Made by a program: the position numbers and the translations under genes
The notes under the pieces: model-generated
Seen by the model: only the letters and a program-made list of their open reading frames with translations
The model's database searches: none
What the model was told of the DNA's origin: nothing
NCBI GenBank assembly: GCA_021323735.1
Contig: JAJPKM010000050.1
Span: 1-61,125, forward strand
Length of the DNA stretch: 61,125 bases
DNA from: Gammaproteobacteria bacterium
GTDB lineage: Bacteria; Pseudomonadota; Gammaproteobacteria; Steroidobacterales; Steroidobacteraceae
Direction of reading: 5' to 3'
Shown here: piece by piece, positions 9,359 to 17,812 of the stretch
Layout of the letters: every line of letters begins with the position of its first letter
Position numbering within the stretch: the stretch's first letter is position 1

Positions 9359-9468
9359 GCGAGTCACCCTGCGGGGATGGAGGAATTCACTCCCCGCAGG
9401 TATGGCGACTCGCCTGCGAGGGTCGAGGAATTCACTCCTCGCAGGTGTAGCGAATCACCTGCGAAGAG
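9359..9468. repeat. Two tandem ~45-bp hairpin repeats with compensatory changes
   Basis: Copy 1 has arms 9368-9377 and 9391-9400 (CCTGCGGGGA / TCCCCGCAGG). Copy 2 has arms 9413-9421 and 9437-9445 (CCTGCGAGG / CCTCGCAGG). The loops share GAGGAATTCAC. The one base that differs between the two left arms (G to A) is matched by the C to T change in the right arm, so pairing is kept. Partial units flank both ends: GCGAGTC at 9359-9365, which pairs with 9407-9413, and CCTGCGA at 9458-9464. The second copy overlaps the 3' end of the convergent cyclase gene, so it could act as a two-way terminator. Confidence 0.75.
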
Positions 9469-10355
9469 TTGCTGTCGGGGGCTTTGCCGAGCCCGATGAG
9501 CCCTTCGCCGCGAATCTGCATGGAATCGCGGCGCACGAAGGCTTCTTCACCATCCTTGCCGAGGACAAATGTGCCGTTCGTGCTCTGATCGATCAGCATG
9601 AATTTATTCCGATTGATCTCCACGCGCGCGTGCAACCGTGAGATCAGATTGCCTTTGACCACCAGATCGTTTTCCTCGGCGCGTCCGATGGTGATGTTCG
9701 CGCGGGTCTCGTTCACCAGGACTTCCTGTCCCTGATAACGCAGGCGCAGGCGATGCGACTTGTTCGCCTTCTCGCGTTCGCGCGAGGTGATGGCGATTTC
9801 CGGCACCATGCTGGTGACATCCTCGGTCTGCCAGATCACCTCGAACAGCGCCACTTCGCTCGAGCGCCCTTTGAGCGTGGCGATGTCGATCTGGCGCACC
9901 GACGTGCGCCAGTCGGCCGACAGGCGCTCGACCATCGCAGCCGTGGTCATGATCTGGCCGGCCTTGGCTTGGCTGGTCATGCGGTTCGCCGTATGTACGG
10001 CAGATCCGAAGATATCGCGGTTCTCCAGCACCACGGGTCCGAAGTTGCAGCCGATGCGGATGGCCACCGTCTGCTCGTCCACCTTGAGCTGCGGATGCGC
10101 GACGATTTGCCTCTGCATCTGCGCGGCGGCGTTCAAGGCATCGTCGGCACTGGGAAAGGTCGCCATCACTTCATCGCCCATGATCTTGATGACGGTGCCG
10201 TGATTTTGGTCGGTCGCCGCGCGCATGACGTCGATGCAAATGCCGACCATGTCGCGGGCACGCAAATCCCCGAGTAATTCGTAGAGCTTGGTGCTGCCGA
10301 CGACATCGGCAAATAGGATGGCGACTTCGATTTCTTTGCCCATTGCCAACATCAT
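9432..10355 (-). CDS. Class III nucleotide cyclase domain fused to an FHA domain
   Basis: The 307-residue cytoplasmic protein has an N-terminal class III adenylate/guanylate cyclase domain (about residues 8-180) and a C-terminal FHA phosphopeptide-binding domain (about 205-290, with the ITIGRAEENDLVV, SRLHARVE and STNGTF signatures). Both metal-binding Asp are present (FADVVGST and MGDEVMATF), and a Lys before MGDE suggests ATP preference. At the usual transition-state site the sequence reads AVHTANRM, so the common Asn (VNxAxR) appears as His while the Arg is kept. No transmembrane segment is seen. It probably couples nucleotide signalling to Ser/Thr phosphorylation, but activity is uncertain. 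Start ATG 10355 is adjacent to a second ATG. The last residues are encoded inside the repeat at 9437-9464. Confidence 0.85.
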   Translation of the reverse strand: MMLAMGKEIEVAILFADVVGSTKLYELLGDLRARDMVGICIDVMRAATDQNHGTVIKIMGDEVMATFPSADDALNAAAQMQRQIVAHPQLKVDEQTVAIRIGCNFGPVVLENRDIFGSAVHTANRMTSQAKAGQIMTTAAMVERLSADWRTSVRQIDIATLKGRSSEVALFEVIWQTEDVTSMVPEIAITSREREKANKSHRLRLRYQGQEVLVNETRANITIGRAEENDLVVKGNLISRLHARVEINRNKFMLIDQSTNGTFVLGKDGEEAFVRRDSMQIRGEGLIGLGKAPDSNSSQVIRYTCEE

Positions 10356-10389
10356 TATACTTAACGTAACTATCGGGCGCTCAGGCCGT

Positions 10390-11370
10390 TTATGCAGCGA
10401 GGCCCTGTTTTACCATGGGTAGAGCCGAAAACAGCGTTTCCGGTGCCGCATCGGGGCGTGCGGCCACCTCGGAGAGAAAGCGCCGCCACGCTCTGGCACC
10501 CTCGCGCCCGGCCATCACGCCATGCATATGCCGCGTGATCGAATGCAAGCGCATGCCGCGCTGAGCGCAGGCTTTGGCGTAGGGGATCATGCGCTCGACG
10601 ATCTGCCAGGGCTCGGGAATCTGCCAATCGGGATCTATCACGCGGCGCTCCAACTCGGCCAGCAACGCGGGCTGATGATAGGCCGCGCGCCCCAGCATGA
10701 CCCCGTCGAGCCCGTCGCTCAAGTGCGCAGCAGCGGCCGCGCCGTCGCAGAGTCCCCCATTCAATACCACGGTCAGTTCGGGGCGTTCTTGTTTGAGCCG
10801 ATGCACATAGGCGTATTTCAGGGGCGGAATCTCGCGGTTCTGCTTAGGGGATAGGCCTGCAAGAATTGCGGCGCGCGCATGCACGATGAGCGCATCGATT
10901 CCTGCCGGCACAACGATATCGGCGAACCCCTGGAAAAACTCGTAGTCGTCGCGTGCATCGATGCCGATGCGGCACTTCACCGTAACGGGCAGATGCGTGA
11001 CATCGCGCATGGCACGTACGCAGTCGGCCACCAGCTTAGGCTTGAGCATGAGGCAGGCGCCGAAGGAGCCATTCTTGACGCGATCGCTGGGGCAACCCAC
11101 GTTCAGGTTGATCTCCGCATAACCCGCGGAGGTACCGATACGCGCCGCCTTGGCCAGCTCCGCGGGGTCGCAGCCGCCCAGCTGCAGGGCCACCGGATGT
11201 TCGCCGGCATCGTGATCGAGCAGTTGGCGCACATCGCCGCGCACGATGGCCGCCGCCACGATCATTTCAGTGTAGAGCAAGGCGTGGGGCGCATACAGCC
11301 GATGCAGGAAACGGCAGTGCCGGTCCGTCCAGTCCATCATCGGGGCCACGCTGAGTCTTCGATCTAACAC
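10390..11370 (-). CDS. dusA: tRNA-dihydrouridine synthase A
   Basis: DusA is an FMN enzyme that reduces U20/U20a in the tRNA D-loop using NADPH. The 326-residue TIM barrel starts RRLSVAPMMDWTDRHCRF, which is diagnostic for the DusA subgroup, and has the catalytic Cys in LNVGCPSDRVKNGSFGACLM and the FMN phosphate loop VVLNGGL. The start is GTG 11370; the conserved SVAPM block is only six residues in, so a shorter start is unlikely. A TATAAA on the minus strand at 11446-11441 could be the -10 for this gene. Confidence 0.94.
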   Translation of the reverse strand: MLDRRLSVAPMMDWTDRHCRFLHRLYAPHALLYTEMIVAAAIVRGDVRQLLDHDAGEHPVALQLGGCDPAELAKAARIGTSAGYAEINLNVGCPSDRVKNGSFGACLMLKPKLVADCVRAMRDVTHLPVTVKCRIGIDARDDYEFFQGFADIVVPAGIDALIVHARAAILAGLSPKQNREIPPLKYAYVHRLKQERPELTVVLNGGLCDGAAAAAHLSDGLDGVMLGRAAYHQPALLAELERRVIDPDWQIPEPWQIVERMIPYAKACAQRGMRLHSITRHMHGVMAGREGARAWRRFLSEVAARPDAAPETLFSALPMVKQGLAA

Positions 11371-11709
11371 ATTGATTCCGCTTAAGGTATCTGACGCGAT
11401 TCCGCTCTTAGACGCCGCCGATCGTGTTCAGATTTGCCTATTTATACATTCAAAGCCCTTAGCAAGCTTTTGATTCTACTGGTTTCAGCGTGCACCGTCA
11501 TAATTCTTAGCCCCCTGATCGACCTGGCGGATGAATCTCAGGGCATCGTGGAATCTAGAAGCAGCACTTCGATATTGCCTATCGAAAACCATATAAATAA
11601 TTGAAATTTATAGTGATTAATCAATAACCCATAGTGGCGGTGCCGGGCATTGACAGTTGCCAAAGTTGTAGCATAATAACTGCCAAAGCAGTAATTGTTG
11701 AGGCAGTAA
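11371..11709. promoter_or_regulatory. Divergent control region, dusA / efflux operon
   Basis: This 339-bp gap is clearly AT-richer than its surroundings. On the plus strand TTGACA (11650-11655), a 16-bp spacer and CATAAT (11672-11677) form a strong promoter for the marR-efflux operon. Just downstream, ACTGC-CAAA-GCAGT (11679-11692) is a perfect inverted repeat over the expected transcription start, followed by GCAGTAA repeats up to the marR ATG. These are the likely operators for the MarR protein. No gene is seen in the gap. Confidence 0.7.
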
Positions 11710-12195
11710 ATGTCCAGGCAGCATTATCGAGCGGCGACCTATAGAGCCCAGGACAGCGTGGGCTACCTCACCAAGCGTGCGCACTCTCTGATGATGGATG
11801 CCATGGAGCCGGTGTTCGAGGCGCGCGGCTTTACCTTCATTCAATACATCATCCTGTCATGGCTCCGCGACGGCATTGCCGTGAGCCCCAAGGACATTTG
11901 CACGCAGTTCCGCCACGACAGCGGTGCACTCACGCGCGTCATCGACCAGTTGGCGGAGCGCGGGCTGTTGGAACGCGTTCGCCGCGATCGAGACCGGCGC
12001 AAAGTGGAGCTGCAACTGACAACTGCAGGCCGTGAAACCATCGAGGGACTCATTCCGCTGGTGGTGGACAAACTCAATCTTGCGCTCGCCGAGTTCAGTA
12101 CCGCCGAGGTGCATGAACTGCGGCGCCTGTTGGTCAAGCTCAACACCCAGTTGCAATCCACGGTGTCGCCGGCCAAGGAGCCGGCAACGGCTTAA
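11710..12195 (+). CDS. MarR-family regulator of the efflux operon
   Basis: The 161-residue winged-helix regulator has helices matching MarR/EmrR: QYIILSWLRDGIAVSPKDICTQ, then the recognition helix DSGALTRVIDQLAERGLLER and the wing RRDRDRRKVELQLTTAG. Proteins of this family repress drug efflux genes and release DNA on binding phenolic or lipophilic compounds. It is the first gene of the operon with the three efflux genes and lies just downstream of a palindrome, so autorepression is expected. Confidence 0.9.
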   Translation: MSRQHYRAATYRAQDSVGYLTKRAHSLMMDAMEPVFEARGFTFIQYIILSWLRDGIAVSPKDICTQFRHDSGALTRVIDQLAERGLLERVRRDRDRRKVELQLTTAGRETIEGLIPLVVDKLNLALAEFSTAEVHELRRLLVKLNTQLQSTVSPAKEPATA

Positions 12196-12208
12196 GGTCT
12201 TAAGAACC

Positions 12209-13675
12209 ATGCGCATCGCAATCCCTCTGTTGCTAAGTGCCGCCATCTTGACGGGCTGCGTATTGCCGCCGAAGGAAACGGCGCATCCACGCGAACTCAC
12301 GGACGAGGCGGTCGGCTTGAGCGGCACCGCCGTCGAACCTGCGGCCGACTCCTGGTGGAATTCCTTTCAAGATGCTCAGCTCGATCGGCTGATTCGCCTT
12401 GGGGTCAAAGACAGCCCAACCCTGGCCGAAGCCCAAGCGCGAGTAGGCCAGGCGCTCGCCCTAACCCAAGCGGCGCAGGCGGGACTCCACCCAAGTGCCA
12501 ACCTCGATGCCAGCGCGTTGTACCAGCGCGCCCCCGCGAACTACATCATCCCGCCGCCGCTGGCGGGACACAGCTTTTGGATGGGACAGGCCGGCGTCAG
12601 CTTGAGTTGGGACCTCGATTTCTGGGGACGCCAGGCGAACGCCGTGCGCCGCGCGCAGGATCTCACGGCAGCCGCCCAGATGGACGCGGACAATGCGCGC
12701 CTCATGCTCGCCGGCGCCATCACCCAGGCATACATCGACCTGTACCGTGAATATGCCCTGGCGGACATTGCAGCTCGCTCCGAGGCGCAACGTCAGAACA
12801 TCGTCGACATCACCCGCCGCCGCGTCGCCGCGGGCCTCGATACCCGGCTCGAGCTGCGCCAAGCCGAGGGCCAATTGCCGCAGGCACGCGTGGCCCGCAC
12901 CCAGGCCCAGGCGGCTGCGGATCTCGCGGTTCATCAGCTCGCCGCGTTGACCGGACAGGGCGCCGATGCCTACGCATCGATCGGACGGCCGGTATTTCAG
13001 GTCGATGCGGCACTGCCGGTGCCTGCCGTACTGCCCATCAACTTGCTCGCACGCCGGCCCGATGTACTGTCCGCCCGGCTGTCCGTCGAAGCGGCCGATG
13101 CCGGACGACTGGCCGCCAAGGCCGCGTTCTATCCGGATGTCAGTCTGCGCGCACTCGCTGGATTCGGCGCCTTCGGCTTGAACAATCTGGTGCAGGGAAA
13201 CGCAAGCGGCTACGGCGGCGGCCCGCTGATCTCGCTGCCGCTGTTCGATGGCGGCCGCTTGCGCGCGCAGTATCGCGGCGCCGAATCGCAGCTCGATGCA
13301 TCCATCGACAATTACAACGGCATCGTCCTCCGCGCCGTGCAGCAGACCGCCGATCAAATCACCCGCATCGACGCACTGGCGCGCGAGCAGATCGACCAGC
13401 AACAAACTCTCGAGGCCACGGAAGCGGCATATCAACTGGCCGAGGAACGCTACAAAGCCGGACTGGCGAGCTATCTATCCGTGCTCAATGCAGAAACCCA
13501 GGTCCTTACCGCCCGCCAGAGCATGGTGGACATTCGGACCAGCCAGGCGGTTGCCCGCGTGACCCTGCTGCTCGCGGTCGGCGGCAGCTTCGATCCCCGC
13601 GCCACGGGCAACCTCGCCGCTGCGCACAGCTCAGAATCTTCTTCTCCAACGCTTACGCGGATGACGAGCCCATGA
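12209..13675 (+). CDS. Outer-membrane efflux lipoprotein, NodT/OprM type
   Basis: This 488-residue TolC-like channel begins with a lipoprotein signal (LLSAAILTGCVLPP), so it is acylated at Cys17. Two OEP repeats follow: the first carries SWDLDFWGRQANAVRRA, the second FDGGRLRAQY with AEERYKAGLASYLSVLNAETQ, both hallmark coiled-coil barrels. ATG 12209 is chosen because it opens the lipobox; a longer reading is a marR shadow. It lies 13 bp after marR and its TGA overlaps the next ATG (ATGA). Confidence 0.93.
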   Translation: MRIAIPLLLSAAILTGCVLPPKETAHPRELTDEAVGLSGTAVEPAADSWWNSFQDAQLDRLIRLGVKDSPTLAEAQARVGQALALTQAAQAGLHPSANLDASALYQRAPANYIIPPPLAGHSFWMGQAGVSLSWDLDFWGRQANAVRRAQDLTAAAQMDADNARLMLAGAITQAYIDLYREYALADIAARSEAQRQNIVDITRRRVAAGLDTRLELRQAEGQLPQARVARTQAQAAADLAVHQLAALTGQGADAYASIGRPVFQVDAALPVPAVLPINLLARRPDVLSARLSVEAADAGRLAAKAAFYPDVSLRALAGFGAFGLNNLVQGNASGYGGGPLISLPLFDGGRLRAQYRGAESQLDASIDNYNGIVLRAVQQTADQITRIDALAREQIDQQQTLEATEAAYQLAEERYKAGLASYLSVLNAETQVLTARQSMVDIRTSQAVARVTLLLAVGGSFDPRATGNLAAAHSSESSSPTLTRMTSP

Positions 13676-14967
13676 ACGACACACCCATGAATGCGAATAA
13701 AGCGGCGAACACTGAGGCAGCCCCTGCACCGGCAGCCGCCTCCACGCCTCAAGCCCCATCTCCCAGCCGCGCCCGCCGCAAGGGGCTCGCCGGCTTGGGT
13801 GCTCTGGTGGTGCTGTGCGCCGTGGGCTACTTGGGATATTGGCTGCTCGACGGCCGCTACTACGAGTCCACCGACGACGCCTATGTCAACGGGGACGTGG
13901 TACAGATCACCAGCGAGATACCGGGCACGGTGATCGGGCTGCACGTGGACGACACGCAACGCGTGACCCTTGGACAACCCGTACTGGAACTGGACCCCGC
14001 GGATGCGAAAATCGCCGCGGCCAATGCAGAAGCCGACCTGGCGCGCGCGGTGCGTCAAGTCCGCGGCCTGTTCGCCCAAGATCAGGAATTGCGCGCACAG
14101 ATTGCGCAGCGAGAACAAGCGGCACGCACCGCCGACGAAGACTTGAGCCGGCGCGGCGGTCTGATCGCCGATGGCGCCATTTCCGCCGAAGAACTGTCGC
14201 ACGCCCGCGATGCCGTCACTACCACGCGTGCCAATGTCGCTGCCGCCCGCCAGCAACTGGGACAGACCGTGGCGCAGATCGACGGCACCACCATTGCCAG
14301 TCATCCCCAAGTGCTGGCCGCCGCGGCGGCGGTGCGCACCGCGGCACTCGCCCTGCATCGCACGGAGCTGACCTCGCCGGTGAGCGGCGTGATCGCCAAG
14401 CGCTCCGTGCAAATCGGACAGCGCGTTGCCGCCGGAACGCCGCTGCTGGCGGTGGTGCCGCTCGACGACGTGTGGATCGACGCCAACTTCAAGGAAAGAC
14501 AGCTCGAGCGCATGCGGATCGGCCAACCGGTGACGCTGCACGCCGATCTGTACGGGCGCAGCGTGACCTATCACGGGCACGTGGTCGGCATCGCTGCCGG
14601 CAGCGGTAATGCCTTCGCACTGCTGCCGCCGCAAAATGCGTCGGGCAACTGGATCAAGATCGTACAGCGCCTGCCGGTGCGCATCCTCCTCGATCCGAAG
14701 GAGCTCCAAGCCCATCCTTTACGCATCGGGCTGTCCGCCAATGTGCGCATCGACTTGCACGATGCCTCCGGTCCCCTGCTGACCGCAGCGGTGCGCAACG
14801 TGCCGCAGCCGGCTCAGGCGAGCGCCGGCAACGACCCCTCGGTCGATGCACGCATCGCGGCCATCATCGCGGACAATGCCGGCGGCAAGGCGCAGGAGCC
14901 CGTGCGGCTCAGTAAGAAACAGGCAGCGGCGCTGCCCGTCGCATCGCTGAGCTCCACCAGCCCGTGA
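13672..14967 (+). CDS. EmrA-like membrane fusion protein
   Basis: This is a 431-residue HlyD-family periplasmic adaptor. It has a short Ala/Pro-rich cytoplasmic tail, one membrane segment (about residues 41-60), then the signature DGRYYESTDDAYVNGDVVQI. A coiled-coil hairpin follows, then the second lipoyl half (LTSPVSGVIAKRSVQIGQRV) and the beta-barrel motif VWIDANFKERQLERMRIGQPV. It links the inner-membrane pump encoded next to the outer-membrane channel. The C-terminal tail after about residue 370 is low-complexity. ATGA overlap with the upstream gene. Confidence 0.94.
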   Translation: MNDTPMNANKAANTEAAPAPAAASTPQAPSPSRARRKGLAGLGALVVLCAVGYLGYWLLDGRYYESTDDAYVNGDVVQITSEIPGTVIGLHVDDTQRVTLGQPVLELDPADAKIAAANAEADLARAVRQVRGLFAQDQELRAQIAQREQAARTADEDLSRRGGLIADGAISAEELSHARDAVTTTRANVAAARQQLGQTVAQIDGTTIASHPQVLAAAAAVRTAALALHRTELTSPVSGVIAKRSVQIGQRVAAGTPLLAVVPLDDVWIDANFKERQLERMRIGQPVTLHADLYGRSVTYHGHVVGIAAGSGNAFALLPPQNASGNWIKIVQRLPVRILLDPKELQAHPLRIGLSANVRIDLHDASGPLLTAAVRNVPQPAQASAGNDPSVDARIAAIIADNAGGKAQEPVRLSKKQAAALPVASLSSTSP

Positions 14968-14977
14968 GCAGCGATTC

Positions 14978-16579
14978 ATGAACACCAGAGCGGTTTCTGC
15001 GGCGGCAGCGGGCGCGGCACCTCGCCCGGCGCCTGCCCCGACACCTGCCGCAGCCGCCCCGCTCGCCGGCGGCCGCAGGGCCCTCACCGCCTTTGCCCTG
15101 GCGCTGGGCACCTTCATGCAGGTCCTGGACACCACCATCGCCAACGTCTCCATACCGACGATTGCGGGCAACCTGGGCGTGAGCGCCGATCAAGGCACCT
15201 GGGTCATCACCTCCTTCGCCGTGGCCAATGGCGTTTCGGTACCGCTCACCGGCTGGCTGATGCAGCGCTTCGGCGTGGTGCGCACCTTCGTGGTGTCGGT
15301 GGCCCTGTTCACGGTGGCATCGCTGCTGTGTGGACTCGCCTGGAGTTTGCCGTCCCTGATCGTTTTTCGCGTCCTGCAGGGCGCCGTATCGGGCCCCATG
15401 ATTCCCGGCAGCCAGGCGCTGCTCATCAATGTATTCGGGGCCGCCAAGCGCAACTTGGCCCTGACGATCTGGTCGATCACCACGTTGGTGGCGCCTATCG
15501 CCGGGCCTTTGCTCGGCGGCTACATTTCAGACAACTACGTGTGGCCGTGGATTTTCCTCATCAATGTGCCCGTGGGCGCGTTTTGTGTGTTCGTGTGCTG
15601 GGGCAATCTTAAGTCGCAGGAGACGCCGACCCGGAAACTACCCATCGACCGCGTCGGGTTGGTGCTGCTGTTCGTATGGGTGGGGGCGCTGCATGTGATG
15701 CTCGACAAGGGCAAGGATTTGGATTGGTTCAGTTCGCCCTCCATCGTCACGCTGCTGATCGTCACCGTCATTGCCTTTGCCGCCTGGCTCATCTGGGAAC
15801 TCACCGAGGAACATCCCATCGTCGACTTAAGCCTGTTCAAGTCGCGCAGCTTTTTGCTCGGCACCGTGGCGCTGTGCCTGGGCTACGCCGTGTTCTTCGG
15901 CAACGTCGTCTTGATGCCGCTGTGGCTGCAGAGCTTCGAGGGCTACACCGCGACCTGGGCAGGACTGGTCTCCGCGCCCAGCGGGGTGACCGCCGTACTC
16001 ACCTCGCTGGTTCTCGGCAAGCTGATGCGCCGCTTCGAGCCGCGGGTTCTGGCAGCCACCGCTTTTGCTCTTTTCGCCACCTCGTATTTCATGCGCTCCG
16101 GGCTCACCGGCGATGCCAGCTTCTTATGGTTCGTGGCACCGCAGCTGGTGCAGGGCTTGGCAATGGGGTTGTTCTTCGTCACCTTGCTCGCGGTGGTCTT
16201 CGATGGACTGCCCGCCCAGAAGATTCCGGCCGCCTCGGGCCTGTCGAACTTCCTGCGCATCACCGCCGGCAGCTTCGCCATCTCGGTCACGACCACGCTC
16301 TGGGATCGACGCGAAGCGCTGCACCAGGCGCGGCTCGCGGACACCATCACCGCGTTCTCGCCGGCCTATCGGCAATCCCTGGCGCAGTTGCAGCAGCTGG
16401 GCCTCAACGATCAGAGTGCCGCCGGAGCGATGGCCCAGGGCCTCGTGAGCCAAAGCTATCTGCTCTCTTCTCTCGATCTTTTCTATCTATCCGCATGGCT
16501 GTGCGTGGCGCTCATTCCACTGTGCTTTCTCGTGAGGCGGCCCACCGTCGGCGGCACTATGCCGGTGGCGGCGGATTGA
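14978..16579 (+). CDS. EmrB-like DHA2 major facilitator efflux pump
   Basis: The 533-residue inner-membrane proton antiporter of the DHA2 family has 14 predicted transmembrane segments. Family motifs are present: motif D1 LDTTIANVSIPTIAGNLG, motif A-like GWLMQRFGVVRTFVVS, and motif C around ITTLVAPIAGPLLGGYIS. The first 35 residues are an Ala/Pro-rich cytoplasmic extension. It completes the tripartite drug efflux system. It lies 10 bp after the emrA-like gene. Confidence 0.94.
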   Translation: MNTRAVSAAAAGAAPRPAPAPTPAAAAPLAGGRRALTAFALALGTFMQVLDTTIANVSIPTIAGNLGVSADQGTWVITSFAVANGVSVPLTGWLMQRFGVVRTFVVSVALFTVASLLCGLAWSLPSLIVFRVLQGAVSGPMIPGSQALLINVFGAAKRNLALTIWSITTLVAPIAGPLLGGYISDNYVWPWIFLINVPVGAFCVFVCWGNLKSQETPTRKLPIDRVGLVLLFVWVGALHVMLDKGKDLDWFSSPSIVTLLIVTVIAFAAWLIWELTEEHPIVDLSLFKSRSFLLGTVALCLGYAVFFGNVVLMPLWLQSFEGYTATWAGLVSAPSGVTAVLTSLVLGKLMRRFEPRVLAATAFALFATSYFMRSGLTGDASFLWFVAPQLVQGLAMGLFFVTLLAVVFDGLPAQKIPAASGLSNFLRITAGSFAISVTTTLWDRREALHQARLADTITAFSPAYRQSLAQLQQLGLNDQSAAGAMAQGLVSQSYLLSSLDLFYLSAWLCVALIPLCFLVRRPTVGGTMPVAAD

Positions 16580-16664
16580 ACTCGCCTAGGACTAGGATTC
16601 GCCGTCGCGGTGATTGGCCGAATGCGGTCGTAGCCCAATGTGCATTGCTTGAAGATCGGCGAAA

Positions 16665-16719
16665 ATGTCTTAAGAAGACATATTTGCCATATTTTATCTA
16701 TTTTGGCACAATTGGCCAA
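16665..16719. promoter_or_regulatory. Palindromes upstream of the toxin-antitoxin pair
   Basis: ATGTCTT-AAG-AAGACAT (16665-16681) is a perfect 7-bp inverted repeat. A second, TTGGC (16703-16707) with GCCAA (16715-16719), lies 26 nt before the antitoxin ATG in an AT-rich stretch. Autoregulated toxin-antitoxin operons usually carry such operators. No clean -35/-10 pair could be fixed. Confidence 0.55.
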
Positions 16720-16744
16720 TCGCTCACTGTACGCGGGTGCCCTC

Positions 16745-17092
16745 ATGATTACCGAATTGCCAGGTCTCGACGAACTGCCCCGTCAGAACGCTTCCCAAGT
16801 CAAAAACAAGTGGGGAGAGGTGGTGCGCCTGGTGCAAGAATTGGGCAGCGTAGCGGTTACGAATCACTCCACGGTGGAAATGGTATTGGTTCGCGCGGCC
16901 ACCTATCGGCAGCTCGTACAGGAAATTTCGGCGCTCAATGCGCGGGAACAAGTGGTGCTGGATGAATTGGCTAGCCGCTTCAATTCGCACTTGGCCGCCT
17001 TGCAGCAGCCCGACGCGGCCCGGAAAGTGAAGGCCTTGCTAGGGGTCAAAGGCAAGCTCACGAAGCGGCCGAGGGCCGGCGCGTCATTCTAA
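16745..17092 (+). CDS. Phd/YefM-like antitoxin
   Basis: The 115-residue protein has an N-terminal half that looks like Phd/YefM antitoxins: NASQVKNKWGEVVRLVQELG, then a strand with VAVTNHSTVEMVLVRAATY. These fold as a DNA-binding dimer, with the C-terminal tail wrapping the toxin. The Lys/Arg-rich tail (GVKGKLTKRPRAGASF) may instead aid DNA binding. ATG 16745 is used because sequence conservation starts here. Its TAA overlaps the next ATG as TAATG, the tight coupling expected for antitoxin and toxin. Confidence 0.75.
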   Translation: MITELPGLDELPRQNASQVKNKWGEVVRLVQELGSVAVTNHSTVEMVLVRAATYRQLVQEISALNAREQVVLDELASRFNSHLAALQQPDAARKVKALLGVKGKLTKRPRAGASF

Positions 17093-17751
17093 TGCCTTGG
17101 ACTGGGACCGCCGCGCGCGCCCGCCCCTTCATCTTCGTACTAGCCGGCGTCAATGGTGCTGGTAAAAGCTCCGTCGGGGGTGCCCTTTTGGCCAATCATG
17201 GGTTGACCTGGTTCAACCCGGACACCTATGCGCGCGAGTTAATGGCGCAACTGGGACTGGATCTTGCCGAGGCCAACGCGCGAGCGTGGGAATACGGTCG
17301 CCTCCACCTGGAAGCGGCCATCGCCCAGGGTACGAATTATGCGTTCGAAACCACGCTTGGTGGCCGAACGATTTCCGATCTACTTCTCGAGGCAACTCAA
17401 ACGCACGATGTCGTGATGCTCTTTTGCGGTGTGTCTTCCCCGGAGCAACACATTGAGCGCGTGCGATCGCGAGTCGCCAGCGGCGGTCATGACATCCCCG
17501 AAACCAAGATTCGCGAGCGCTGGGTCGGATCCCGCGCGAACCTGATCAAGTTGATGCCGCGGCTGGCTCATTTGCAGGTATTCGACAACAGCGCCGAGGC
17601 GTTGCCAGGCGAGGTTATTCCGGATCCCGTGCTGGTCCTCGAAATGGTCGGTGGCCGCATGGCGTTCCCGGAGCCGCAGAACGCATCAGCGCTAATGGCG
17701 ACGCCGGAATGGGCGCGGCCTATCGTCCAGGCCGCCATCGAATCCCAGTGA
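17092..17751 (+). CDS. Zeta-toxin-like P-loop kinase
   Basis: This 219-residue protein has a Walker A GVNGAGKSSVG (residues 19-29), NPDTYARE after it, and FETTLGGRTISDLL, the zeta-toxin pattern. Zeta toxins phosphorylate UDP-N-acetylglucosamine and block peptidoglycan synthesis. The conserved region RVASGGHDIPETKIRERW supplies Arg residues that typically contact the phosphate. It is coupled to a Phd-like antitoxin and not to the classic epsilon antitoxin. The target is inferred from the family only. Confidence 0.85.
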   Translation: MPWTGTAARARPFIFVLAGVNGAGKSSVGGALLANHGLTWFNPDTYARELMAQLGLDLAEANARAWEYGRLHLEAAIAQGTNYAFETTLGGRTISDLLLEATQTHDVVMLFCGVSSPEQHIERVRSRVASGGHDIPETKIRERWVGSRANLIKLMPRLAHLQVFDNSAEALPGEVIPDPVLVLEMVGGRMAFPEPQNASALMATPEWARPIVQAAIESQ

Positions 17752-17812
17752 TTACCGCCGAAACCGGGTGCTTGGTCACGGCGACCAGGACGTGGCGCCC
17801 CAATCCGGGCCT

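Noticed and set aside
13471-14715. 414-codon minus-strand reading opposite the EmrA-like gene
   Set aside because: Shadow; the plus strand has a full HlyD-family protein.
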